Shown: positions 15,947 through 23,947 of the stretch, piece after piece
Position numbering within the stretch: position 1 is the first letter of the stretch
Layout of the letters: every line of letters starts with the position of its first letter
NCBI GenBank assembly: GCA_027485145.1
Contig: JAIXRO010000144.1
Coordinates: 1-37,703 of the forward strand
DNA: 37,703 nucleotides
Origin: Hyphomonadaceae bacterium
GTDB taxonomy: Bacteria; Pseudomonadota; Alphaproteobacteria; Caulobacterales; Hyphomonadaceae
Reading direction: 5' to 3'
Made by a program: the position numbers and the translations under genes
The notes under the pieces: model-generated
What the model was told of the DNA's origin: nothing
What the model saw: the letters and a program-made list of their open reading frames with translations, nothing else
Databases searched by the model: none

Positions 15947-18136
15947 CTAAGCGTTAGATTGACCGGTGAGATAAGGCATTGTGAATCTGAAGGTATTGGA
16001 AGGTGTGCCCAGTAGCGGATCGTATTCCATGGGAGTGATGTCCAGCTCAGTCTCGGGATTGTGGGCACGCAAAATCTTCTCTGCTACTGGTAAGCCAAGG
16101 CCGGTACCATGCTTCTGGTTGAGGTGATCCAGTTGTCGTCCTCGAACGCCGACCTGTTTGATACGCTCCTTCTGTCCCGCGCTGATGGGAGCGCCAGAGT
16201 TGGTAATGGAGAACGTGTAGCTGTCTTCATTGTACCGGATCTCCCAACTCACAGTCTTGGAGTTGGGTGAGAATTTAAGCGCATTGTCGACCAGATTGAG
16301 TATCGCGATGCGCATCAGCGAATCATCTGCGTTCATGACTTGAGGCGGAGAGCCGGTTATTCGCGCGTTGATAACAAGCGACTTGTGGATCCGCTGGTCA
16401 TCAAGTGTCTGAAAGGCGTCCTGAACAGCCTTCAACAAATTGAATGGCTTGCGATTGAGCGTACTCGGATTAATCTCGTTCAGTAGGAACCGTCCGTTTT
16501 CCAGAATTATTCGCGCCTGGCTCAGGGACCACTGTGCGCTGGTCAAGCTTTGCGAAACAAGCGGATCTTCCCTCAGGTTCATCCAATAATCTCGGCTTTG
16601 GCGCCCCTTTTGGAATCTTGGACGCAGTTGCGTGATCCATTTGTTAGCCGCTGCGAAGTGATGGACTACAGCATGACGAACCTGCATCAGGTAGTGGGCA
16701 CGGCCGCGTTCGAAGTCGAATTCCCTGGTTCGAACCTGCAGTTCGCTGAAGAAGTGCATCAGGGATCGAAGTACCGACTCAGTTATAACGGCACCCTCGA
16801 AGCGAACAACATATAGCCTCGAGTTGCCTTCGCGATTTGGGAAATGAAACTCTAGGTCATGGCCGTGTTCATTCCGGTCGATGCCCATCATCATCTTCCG
16901 GTTATCTGGGGCGGTGCTCGTTGAAAAGAACTTGCTGAGGTACCTCGATTTCAGGCGCTCGGCATAGTCCTTGCTCAGCGTGAATGATCGGGAAGCGGAC
17001 AGGTGCTGGATGTCTATCTGGTTTCCTTCGTAGTCAGCAGTTAAGGCGAACACGTTTGTAAAGGAGATAGACAGGGCACGGAGCAATTGCAGCATTGCTG
17101 CAGGATCGATGGATTCTATCGATGCATTTTCCCGAAGGAAGCGGAGGACCTTCTGGTAGTTCTGCTGAAATGTCTTCGCCGAAGCATATTGATCAAGGTA
17201 GCCGAACACACTTTGGGCCACGTCCCTGTCAGTTGCGCTGAAACGCGACTGGAGGTAGCCGTCGTTGTCCTTGTCTAGGAACATAAGTGAAGCGATCTCA
17301 TGCGGCTTGGCATCAAGTTGCGCGATGAAATCCGTTGAATCGACGAATGGTGTACTCTTGAGGAGAAACGCAGGTTGCGTAAGCGGTACATGAAGCGCTT
17401 GTCGCAATTGGGCTTCGCCCGCATGCATGAATTCGATGGGGGTGCGCGATATCCCCGTCAGACCCTTCTCATTGATGGCTTCAGGCTGGACAATTGTGCC
17501 GAGGCCGGTTGTCGCCCTTGTGTCGACTTCAATCCAGTCGGGCAGAGTGTTGCGGTTGTGATAGTAGCATTCTTTCGCGCTGATGATGCCTTTCAGTAGT
17601 GCGCCTACGGATTGAAGCACATCGTCCACTGAACCTGTATCGGTCAACGTACGTTGAGCTGTAGCTACAGCGTCAATGATCCGCCGACTGCGGCTTGCGT
17701 GAACGCTCAGGGTAAACAGGTCAAGCTCGGCTTTTAGCCACTCTGATGAAATCGAAGGTGCTGAACGGCAGGCAATGACATATCCGATACATTTCTGCTG
17801 CGCCTGCAGGTTCCCGTCGAAACCTGTATCTAGGACTAGCGGAAATGCTTGGAATGGCATGTCGCCTATCCCGGCTTCGATCATGAAGGCGGTAAGTTGC
17901 TTTTGGTCGTTGTCAGCTATGGAAAAGGCTCCGCCGGTGCACACGACGCGGCCGGACAAACCAAGTGAAGCGCCGTGGCAGTAATTTAGGAGTTCTTCGG
18001 GTGCGTTGATAGCGTACGATAGATGGGCGCCAGTTTCATCTGTGAGGAAGACAAGGCATGTCGCGGCTTTGAGGCGTTCTGCTAGTCGCTCAAGCGCCTT
18101 GATCCTCTGCTCGGTGACCTTGGCAGCGTCCAGCAT
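15947..18136 (-). CDS. multi-GAF-like sensor histidine kinase, soluble
   Basis: 729 residues with no membrane segment or signal peptide, hence a cytosolic sensor. Residues ~15-150, 165-315 and 325-450 look like three GAF-type domains (TCLVFLTDETGAHLSY; SLMFLDKDNDGYLQ followed by FSATDRDVAQSV). A helical dimerisation region has candidate phospho-acceptor H488 in QVRHAVVHHF. The ATPase domain has an N-box (ILNLVDNALKFSP, N614/N618), a degenerate G1 box (ITNSGAPIS, lacking the usual D-x-G-x-G) and a clear G2 box (HGTGLGLPVAEKIL). It is the first gene of the four-gene operon kinase-receiver-cyclase-effector. The domain order suggests that it senses a cytosolic cue and phosphorylates the receiver-like protein. 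The weak G1 box leaves open that it binds ATP without classical kinase activity. Confidence 0.8.
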   Translation of the reverse strand: MLDAAKVTEQRIKALERLAERLKAATCLVFLTDETGAHLSYAINAPEELLNYCHGASLGLSGRVVCTGGAFSIADNDQKQLTAFMIEAGIGDMPFQAFPLVLDTGFDGNLQAQQKCIGYVIACRSAPSISSEWLKAELDLFTLSVHASRSRRIIDAVATAQRTLTDTGSVDDVLQSVGALLKGIISAKECYYHNRNTLPDWIEVDTRATTGLGTIVQPEAINEKGLTGISRTPIEFMHAGEAQLRQALHVPLTQPAFLLKSTPFVDSTDFIAQLDAKPHEIASLMFLDKDNDGYLQSRFSATDRDVAQSVFGYLDQYASAKTFQQNYQKVLRFLRENASIESIDPAAMLQLLRALSISFTNVFALTADYEGNQIDIQHLSASRSFTLSKDYAERLKSRYLSKFFSTSTAPDNRKMMMGIDRNEHGHDLEFHFPNREGNSRLYVVRFEGAVITESVLRSLMHFFSELQVRTREFDFERGRAHYLMQVRHAVVHHFAAANKWITQLRPRFQKGRQSRDYWMNLREDPLVSQSLTSAQWSLSQARIILENGRFLLNEINPSTLNRKPFNLLKAVQDAFQTLDDQRIHKSLVINARITGSPPQVMNADDSLMRIAILNLVDNALKFSPNSKTVSWEIRYNEDSYTFSITNSGAPISAGQKERIKQVGVRGRQLDHLNQKHGTGLGLPVAEKILRAHNPETELDITPMEYDPLLGTPSNTFRFTMPYLTGQSNA

Positions 18137-18182
18137 GGTCCAGCTCGGTACTTTCGCTTCACTTTGACATTGGCCAGTTTCA

Positions 18183-18218
18183 AACCTCCGGTCTAAATGT
18201 CAATACTAACTGGAGGTT
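18183..18218 (-). promoter_or_regulatory. inverted repeat over a -35-like element, operator candidate for the kinase-cyclase operon
   Basis: AACCTCCGGT (18183-18192) and ACTGGAGGTT (18209-18218) are inverted copies with one mismatch. The 16-base spacer contains, on the minus strand, TTGACA, a perfect -35 hexamer reading toward the kinase gene; a -10 at 17 bases spacing is weak (AAACTG). The outer arm is about 47 bases before the kinase ATG. A dyad wrapped around a -35 box is what a repressor site would look like. No candidate repressor is encoded beside it. Confidence 0.45.
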
Positions 18219-19301
18219 ACGCTGGCAGAATGTGTGACGCGTTGGAGAATTCACATTCTTCGCTCAAGGTTATGGGCGCTATGTCGGCATTCTTACATCT
18301 TCGGAAACGGAACTGCGAAGCCCCCTGGCCGCTTCGGAACGTCCGTTTTGCATTTGTGCACGCTGTTTGCGTGGCCGCCAGAGAGGCAGTTTCCGGACGT
18401 CAGAACCTGGCGTGAGAATTGTGACTTCGTTTCGTTCCAGCGGAGCCAAGTGACGCTTTCTTGCGCCATGCGAAAACCACCCACGCTGTTGGCCGCAACC
18501 TGTCAGACAGCTGGCGGCGAGCGATTTCAGTCCGGTAATGCGGAGACAAGGAAGGCTGCTTTGATCGGCCAGGGGCATTTTCGCAGACCGAAAAGATGCA
18601 TCAACTTAAGGGCTGGGAAAGACTGTTTGCAGTTGGCAACCCTTTCGCTTTGCAAAAATTCTGACCGGGGGTGTACCGTCTAGCGGTTTTTTGCAGTTCG
18701 CCGCGCTTGGGTTGAGTTGTCGGAGTGAATGACCGGTGGCGATACGGTGTGCCAGTCATTCGAAGCCGCGCGGCGGGCCCAGCCGCGCGCCGAGATCGAA
18801 GAGTGCAATTTCGACTATCACTTCGATGCCGTAGCAATCTGACTTTGATCTATACGGCTGAATGTCGAACGGCTGATCGTCCGCGTCCAGCCAAAATCGC
18901 TGACTTCGGGAAATATGTCGACGTTGGCGGGTTTAGGGAGGGAGAACCTTACGCCGGCCGTGCATTCGACCTCGCGGCCCGGGGCGATTATAGTGTCCTC
19001 CCTCAAACTTGCAGGATTTGCGCAGGCCTCAGGAAGGCCGTTCGAGACTACGTTCGTGTGGCGCCTAGACGTTTTCTGCAAGAAGCTCGCTTCGCTCCTC
19101 GAATGTTTGTGTACACACTTTTGAACGAATTTAGATGATCGTGGCTAAAGCGTTTAGGACCCAGTCGGACGAGCGCCGAAAGTTGTGGCATTCGGGACTC
19201 GAACCACTCAAGGGGACAACAAGGCTGGCTTGCCCTCTGGCACTAAAAATCAAAAAATCGAAGAAAATTAGTAACATACAACGATCTTGAAAGTAAACAA
19301 A
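18219..19301. other. right end of island without a convincing gene
   Basis: About 1.1 kb between the kinase promoter and attR. Several open frames exist on both strands, but all have skewed, Arg/Ser/Cys-rich translations and no ribosome site, and they overlap one another. It may be decayed coding sequence. One short frame (18729-18842) is listed separately. No tRNA, IS end or strong hairpin is obvious. Confidence 0.5.
18729..18842 (+). CDS. possible 37-aa small protein or gene remnant
   Basis: An ATG preceded by CGGAG opens a 37-codon frame that reads MTGGDTVCQSFEAARRA and ends in EIEECNFDYHFDAVAI. Its composition looks more protein-like than the longer overlapping frames, so it could be a small gene or the tail of a decayed one. 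No family is recognised and the evidence is thin. Confidence 0.2.
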   Translation: MTGGDTVCQSFEAARRAQPRAEIEECNFDYHFDAVAI

Positions 19302-19320
19302 AGTCCTCTTCTGGGCACCA
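19302..19320 (+). repeat. attR: 19-bp copy of the tRNA-Leu 3' end, right island boundary
   Basis: An exact direct repeat of 3834-3852, ending in the CCA of the tRNA. No tRNA body precedes it (the upstream sequence is AT-rich and unrelated), so this is an attachment-site duplication and not a second tRNA gene. Chromosomal sequence resumes at 19321 with visibly higher GC. Confidence 0.92.
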
Positions 19321-19478
19321 TACTGACTGCAATTCTCTGATTTTGTTGGCGACTTCGGCTGGGCCGGGCCGCTCGCGGTTTGCGGCGCGGCCGGGCGGCT
19401 GCGATTGCAATTGCGCACAGGCGGTCGCTTGTGAAACAACCTGTTAAAGGTTTGCGAGATTGCCGGAGGACAACAGAC

Positions 19479-20894
19479 ATGACCGAGCCCACATTCACCA
19501 TGACCATCAACGGCAAGGCCGTCGCCGGCACCGAAACCTTCGGTGTTGAAAACCCGGCCACGGGGAAGGTCTTCGCGCAGGCGCCGGATTGTTCCAGAGA
19601 ACAGCTCGACGAAGCCGTCGCCGCCGCCCGCGCCGCGCTGCCGGGGTGGAAAGCCACACCGATCACCAAACGCCGCGAGCTGCTGAACGTGATGGCCGGC
19701 GTGATCATGCAGAACATTCCCGAACTCTCGCGCCTCCTGACGCGGGAACAGGGCAAGCCGCATCCGGATGCCGAGGCGGATGTCGGCGGCGGCGCCTTCT
19801 GGCTGATGGAATCCTCGAAACATGAGATCCCGGAGCACGTGTCGGAAGATTCCGAACAGCGCCACGCCATCACGCGCTATGGCCCGATCGGCGTGGTCGC
19901 CGCGATCGTGCCGTGGAACTTCCCGATCATCCTGGCGGCGTTCAAGCTTGGCCCGGCGCTGCTCGCCGGCAACACGGTCGTGCTGAAGCCCGCGCCGACC
20001 ACGCCGCTGACAACGCTGCGGATCGGCGAACTGCTGCGCGGCGTGTTGCCGGACGGCGTGCTCAACGTCATCTCCGGCTCGGACCGTCTCGGCCCCTGGC
20101 TGACCGCCCACAAGGGCGTCGACAAGGTCAGCTTCACCGGCTCCACGCAGACCGGCAGGAAAGTCATGGAAAGCGCCGCCGGCTCGCTGAAGCGTGTGAC
20201 GCTGGAACTCGGCGGCAACGATCCTGCGATCGTGATGCCCGATGTGGACGTGAAGAAGGTGGCCGAAGATCTCTTCTGGGCGGCTTTCCGCAACACCGGC
20301 CAGATCTGCATCGCCACCAAGCGCATGTACATCCACAAGGACGTGTACGAACCATTGAAGGCGGCGCTCGTCGAGTATGCCGGGACGGTGAAGATCGGCG
20401 ACGGAGCCGAGCAGGGCACCCAGATCGGGCCGATCCAGAATTCGGCGCAATACAAGCGCGTCCTGGAGCTCATCCAGGATGCCAAGGACAATGGCTACAA
20501 GTTCCTGATCGGCGGCGATGCCGCCAAGGTGCCGGGCTACTTCGTGCCGATCACCATCCTGGACAATCCGCCCGAGTCGGCTCGCATCGTGCAGGAAGAA
20601 CAGTTCGGTCCCGTGCTGCCGCTGCTCAAGTTCGACAATCTCGATGAAGTTATCGGCCGCGCCAATGACAGCGAGTATGGCCTCGGCGCCTCGATCTGGA
20701 CCACCGATATCGACCGCGCGCAGGATATTGCCACCCGCCTCCAGGCCGGCACGGTCTGGATCAACGAGACCCAGCATCTCAGCCCGCATGCGGCCTTCGG
20801 CGGCTTCAAGCAATCCGGCATCGGCGTCGAAGGCGGACCCGACGGCGTGCTGGAATTCTGCCAGGCGCAGACGGTGTTTACGCGCAGGGCCTGA
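19479..20894 (+). CDS. NAD(P)-dependent aldehyde dehydrogenase
   Basis: Oxidises an aldehyde to its carboxylic acid. 471 residues, normal for the superfamily. Visible landmarks: VPWNFP (N147, transition-state Asn), VLKPAP (K170, cofactor binding), FTGSTQTG (Rossmann loop), LELGGND (general base E243), NTGQICIAT (catalytic nucleophile C277) and EEQFGPVLP. ATG 19479 is chosen because GGAGGA lies eight bases upstream and the family's N-terminal pattern (FTMTINGK, FGVENPATGKV) starts just after it; the frame is open further upstream. The substrate cannot be fixed from sequence. It is the first gene to the right of the island and probably had the tRNA-Leu as its original upstream neighbour. Confidence 0.92.
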   Translation: MTEPTFTMTINGKAVAGTETFGVENPATGKVFAQAPDCSREQLDEAVAAARAALPGWKATPITKRRELLNVMAGVIMQNIPELSRLLTREQGKPHPDAEADVGGGAFWLMESSKHEIPEHVSEDSEQRHAITRYGPIGVVAAIVPWNFPIILAAFKLGPALLAGNTVVLKPAPTTPLTTLRIGELLRGVLPDGVLNVISGSDRLGPWLTAHKGVDKVSFTGSTQTGRKVMESAAGSLKRVTLELGGNDPAIVMPDVDVKKVAEDLFWAAFRNTGQICIATKRMYIHKDVYEPLKAALVEYAGTVKIGDGAEQGTQIGPIQNSAQYKRVLELIQDAKDNGYKFLIGGDAAKVPGYFVPITILDNPPESARIVQEEQFGPVLPLLKFDNLDEVIGRANDSEYGLGASIWTTDIDRAQDIATRLQAGTVWINETQHLSPHAAFGGFKQSGIGVEGGPDGVLEFCQAQTVFTRRA

Positions 20895-20900
20895 GCGCGG

Positions 20901-22148
20901 TCAGGCCTGCGGCTCGGCGTCCGCCGCCGCGCTCAGGCCGAACCTGCCGCGCGCGCAGATGTCTGCAAGGCGTTCCTTCAGCTTGAAATAACCCGCCTGG
21001 GTGTGCGGCCATACGGCGGCGTCGAACGGATCGGCGATTTCGATCCGCTCGACACGGCTCAGGCCACCCGTCGACCAGGCTTTCCGGATGCGCGACCGCG
21101 TTGGCCCCACGGGCAAACGCGCGGTGACCACCGCCTCCAGTGTCTGCCCGCGCGCTGCGTCCGCGATCTCTTCTGCCCAGGTTTCGTCCGTGAGCGGAAT
21201 AACTGGTGCGCCAAACTTTGTTCCGGCGCGCCCGGCGCAGTCTTGCACAGCGCCCGCGGCAAAGGCGCGTGCCGGCTCGCCCATGCCGAGAGGTGAGCGG
21301 ACAGACGGCCCGCTCAGTGCAAGAATCACCTCGGGCGGATGGGGAAGCGGCAAGGTCTCTGCCAGGCCGTCTTCCTCGGTCACCAGCAATCCATAGCGTT
21401 GACCGGACCAGCGCGCCTCGCTCAGGTCAGGCGCCCGTTTCGGCGCAAGCGGCGCCTCCCTGAGGGGGACGGCCTCACCTGCGAGGCCCGGCGTATCCGC
21501 GAACCGGCCCCGTGTGAACTTTGCAATATTGTCGGCCCGCGCAAGGTAGGTCTTTCCCTGCGTATGAAGCCCCGCGACCCAGCGCCAGGAGCAGGTATTG
21601 GCGGCCGCGTCGCCGTCCAGCAGGTGGCGGAAGAAGAAGTCCGCCCCCAGCTCCCAGGGCAGCTTCAGCGTGAAGATCCAGATGCTCGCAAACCAAATCC
21701 GGGCATGATTGTGCAGGTATCCGGTCGCCACCAGATCACCGGCCCACGCGTCGAAACAGGCAATGCCCGTCAGACCCTCGCAGGCCTGCGCATAGCGCCC
21801 CGCCAGCCGCCCGTCCTTCGCAATCTGGTTCAGCGCCCCGGCCAGCCCCGCCTGATAGCGCTCCCAGACATCCGGCTGATGTTCCAGCCAGCCCTTGAAA
21901 TAGGACCGCCAGAACACCTGCTGGATAAAGGCTTCCGCGCCGGTAAAGCCATGCGCCCCGATGGCCGTCTGCAGTACCTCTTCAGGCGCCAGAAGGCGGC
22001 TTCTCAGCCAGGGCGACAACCCCGAGACGTTGCCGCGCGCCTCCGGCCCAAGGTCGAAATTCCGGGTTCGGGCATAGGCCTCGCCCATGTCCGGTGTGAA
22101 GGCGCGCAGCTGCGAAAGGGCGGCTTGGCGGCTGGGGGGCCAGGTCAT
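20901..22148 (-). CDS. photolyase/cryptochrome-related FAD-binding protein without N-terminal antenna domain
   Basis: 415 residues. Residues ~40-215 carry the all-helical FAD-binding domain of DNA photolyases and cryptochromes: VSGLSPWLRSRLL, FIQQVFWRSYFKGWL, GYLHNHARIWFASIW, ADFFFRHLLDGDAAANTCSW and WVAGLHTQGKTYLARADNI. The N-terminal alpha/beta antenna domain that should precede it (about 200 residues) is missing; only some 35 residues come first. Instead about 180 residues follow (235-415), with alternating hydrophobic and helical stretches that may be a Rossmann-like domain. I prefer ATG 22148 (MTWPPSRQA) over the upstream frame, whose translation is low-complexity. It ends six bases from the convergent aldehyde dehydrogenase stop. 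DNA repair or blue-light sensing is inferred from the family only. Confidence 0.82.
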   Translation of the reverse strand: MTWPPSRQAALSQLRAFTPDMGEAYARTRNFDLGPEARGNVSGLSPWLRSRLLAPEEVLQTAIGAHGFTGAEAFIQQVFWRSYFKGWLEHQPDVWERYQAGLAGALNQIAKDGRLAGRYAQACEGLTGIACFDAWAGDLVATGYLHNHARIWFASIWIFTLKLPWELGADFFFRHLLDGDAAANTCSWRWVAGLHTQGKTYLARADNIAKFTRGRFADTPGLAGEAVPLREAPLAPKRAPDLSEARWSGQRYGLLVTEEDGLAETLPLPHPPEVILALSGPSVRSPLGMGEPARAFAAGAVQDCAGRAGTKFGAPVIPLTDETWAEEIADAARGQTLEAVVTARLPVGPTRSRIRKAWSTGGLSRVERIEIADPFDAAVWPHTQAGYFKLKERLADICARGRFGLSAAADAEPQA

Positions 22149-22327
22149 GTGTCGCGCGTCCTTGCCGCAATGGTTCCTGCCAGAACTTGAAGCCGGGTCC
22201 CGGCGAGGCAAGGGCTGCAACGTCGCAGCTTGCCGGAGGGCAGTTCATCTGAATTTAATCTGCAGGCGGGCGGCGAAGCATTGCGCCGCGGTCTTGAGAG
22301 GTTAAGTGCGAACGGGCTAGCGTCTCG

Positions 22328-23947
22328 TTGCTGTGTGATCGGACCCCATCATTGTTTTCCCGGCGACTGATTCTGGCCTTTGCCGCATTTGCGCTGCTGG
22401 CGGTTGCGCTGGGAGCGCTCAATGGCTGGGTGTCCCGCGTGGCCGAGCAGCGCGTGGTGCGTGGCCGGGTCGCAGCGGATTTGCTCAGCACCTATCTGGA
22501 CCTGTCGGCCGAAAAGGCGCGCCTGCGCATCTGGGTCCTGCAAAGCATCGCGGATGCCTCGACCGATCCTGCGGTCGGGCCAGAGATCGCCAAAAGCATG
22601 CGCGCCGATGTCGATACGCTCCGGGACCTCGCCGCCAAAGCCGAGCGCATGGACGGCCCCGACGCCGATCTCCAGAAGGAACACACCGACCGGGCCCGCA
22701 CGATCGAGCTGCTTGAAAGCTCGGTGACCTCGATGCTCAAGCGCGTGCAGGTCGTCAACGCCCGGGCGGCCCGCGAAGGTGGCCCCATTCCGCTCACCGC
22801 CGTCGACGAAGTGTTTGACCGGTTCGGTGAGCATGACGTCCGCGCCCTGCTCAACCAGGCGATTGCCGCCGAGACGGAAGCGCTGCAGCGGGACCGTGCC
22901 TCGGCCGACGAGTCCCTCGCGCAGGCCCGCTTCGTCTCGAACATCGCCGCAAGCTCGATCGTGATCCTCGCCGTCGTGCTGTCGATCTATTTTTCCTACG
23001 CCCTGCGCCGGCCCCTTCGGGAATTGACCGCCGGCGCGCAGGCCTATGAAACCGGCGATCTTGCGCACCGTATCCCGAGCCTGAGCAAGGACGAGTTCGG
23101 CACCCTTGCGCAGCGCATGAACCAGATGGCCAACCAACTGGACCTGACCAGCCAGCGCGAACGCGAGCTGCGCTCCGGCCTCGAGGTGATGGTCAGTGAA
23201 CGCACGGTTGATCTTCAGGCCGCCGTCGCCGACCTTCAGCGCTCCGAAGCGCGCCGCCGGCAACTGCTCGCCGACATTGGCCATGAACTTCGCACGCCCA
23301 CCACCGTGATCCGCGGCGAGGCCGAAGTCGCCCTGCGCGGCCGCGAGATGACCGACGCGCTCTACCGTGAAAGCCTCGTGCGCATCGCAACAAGCGCCGA
23401 ACAGCTCGGCAAGCAGATCGAGGACCTCCTGACAATCGCGCTCGATGATGCCGAAATGCTCACCCTCAAGAATGACGTCGTCGAACCCGAACTCGAGCTT
23501 CAGCGCGCCATCAGCCAGGCCAGCACGCTCGCCAGCCTGCGCCACGTGCGGATCGTTCCGGCCCTGCAGAACAGCGACGCCTTCGTCCAGGGCGATGCGC
23601 GCCGTATCGGCCAGATCATGAGCGTGCTTCTGGACAATGCCATCCGCTATTCCCATCCGTCCGGCACCGTCGAGATCGCAACGCGCGCCGATCACGGGAA
23701 CTGGCACCTTGAGGTGCGCGATTACGGCATCGGCATCCCGGAGGAGGACGTGCCCCGCGTCTTCGAACGCGGCTTCCGCGCCGGTTCGGCCCGCAGCCAC
23801 CGTGCCGACGGATCGGGACTCGGGCTCTCGATTGCAAAGGCCTTCGCCGAACGCCACGGCGGCGAACTTGCGCTGGAAAGTGTCGTCGGCCAGGGCACGA
23901 CCGTCCGCCTTCGCCTGCCGATGCTGGAATTGGAGGCCGCCGGATGA
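22328..23947 (+). CDS. membrane sensor histidine kinase
   Basis: Sensor of a two-component pair, about 539 residues. Membrane helix 1 lies at ~13-33, followed by a helical periplasmic sensor region (35-205) rich in Ala/Glu/Arg, membrane helix 2 at ~206-226, a HAMP domain at ~227-280, and a short coiled coil. The H-box is LLADIGHELRTP (H319), the N-box VLLDNAIRYSHP, G1 DYGIGIPEE and G2 GSGLGLSIAKAF, all canonical. The frame opens with TTG at 22328; no good Shine-Dalgarno site is seen, so the exact start is uncertain. The stop overlaps the ATG of the response regulator by four bases (ATGA), so the two are co-translated. The signal is unknown. Confidence 0.9.
   Translation: MLCDRTPSLFSRRLILAFAAFALLAVALGALNGWVSRVAEQRVVRGRVAADLLSTYLDLSAEKARLRIWVLQSIADASTDPAVGPEIAKSMRADVDTLRDLAAKAERMDGPDADLQKEHTDRARTIELLESSVTSMLKRVQVVNARAAREGGPIPLTAVDEVFDRFGEHDVRALLNQAIAAETEALQRDRASADESLAQARFVSNIAASSIVILAVVLSIYFSYALRRPLRELTAGAQAYETGDLAHRIPSLSKDEFGTLAQRMNQMANQLDLTSQRERELRSGLEVMVSERTVDLQAAVADLQRSEARRRQLLADIGHELRTPTTVIRGEAEVALRGREMTDALYRESLVRIATSAEQLGKQIEDLLTIALDDAEMLTLKNDVVEPELELQRAISQASTLASLRHVRIVPALQNSDAFVQGDARRIGQIMSVLLDNAIRYSHPSGTVEIATRADHGNWHLEVRDYGIGIPEEDVPRVFERGFRAGSARSHRADGSGLGLSIAKAFAERHGGELALESVVGQGTTVRLRLPMLELEAAG

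Larger units (their letters stand above)
3834..19320. mobile_element. tRNA-Leu-integrated genomic island (~15.5 kb)
   Basis: Bounded by 19-bp direct repeats of the tRNA-Leu 3' end, with a P4-type tyrosine integrase remnant just inside the left repeat. The cargo is unlike the flanks: lower GC, many unrecognised genes, a lysozyme, an exported hydrolase/protease operon and a cyclase-effector operon. There are no phage structural, replication or conjugation genes, so it is a genomic (probably defence or fitness) island rather than a prophage or ICE. The integrase lacks its catalytic half, so the island is probably immobile unless helped in trans. Confidence 0.9.

Noticed and set aside
18234-18683. 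Plus-strand frame of 149 codons and the overlapping minus-strand frames at 18279-18578
   Set aside because: The translations are rich in Arg, Cys and Trp, lack ribosome sites and contradict each other, as expected for non-coding sequence.
3853-19301. Island as a complete prophage
   Set aside because: Apart from the integrase remnant and one lysozyme there are no capsid, tail, terminase, portal or replication genes.
19302-19320. A second tRNA-Leu gene
   Set aside because: Only the last 19 bases of a tRNA are present; there are no acceptor 5' strand, D-arm or anticodon arm upstream. It is an attachment-site duplication.
19131-20813. A 560-codon open frame on the minus strand opposite the aldehyde dehydrogenase
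   Set aside because: It is the mirror of a clear dehydrogenase gene in high-GC DNA and its translation shows no family pattern. The same applies to the long antisense frames at 1508-2578, 22349-23857 and 36163-37317, and to the plus-strand frames opposite the ligase, exonuclease and helicase genes.
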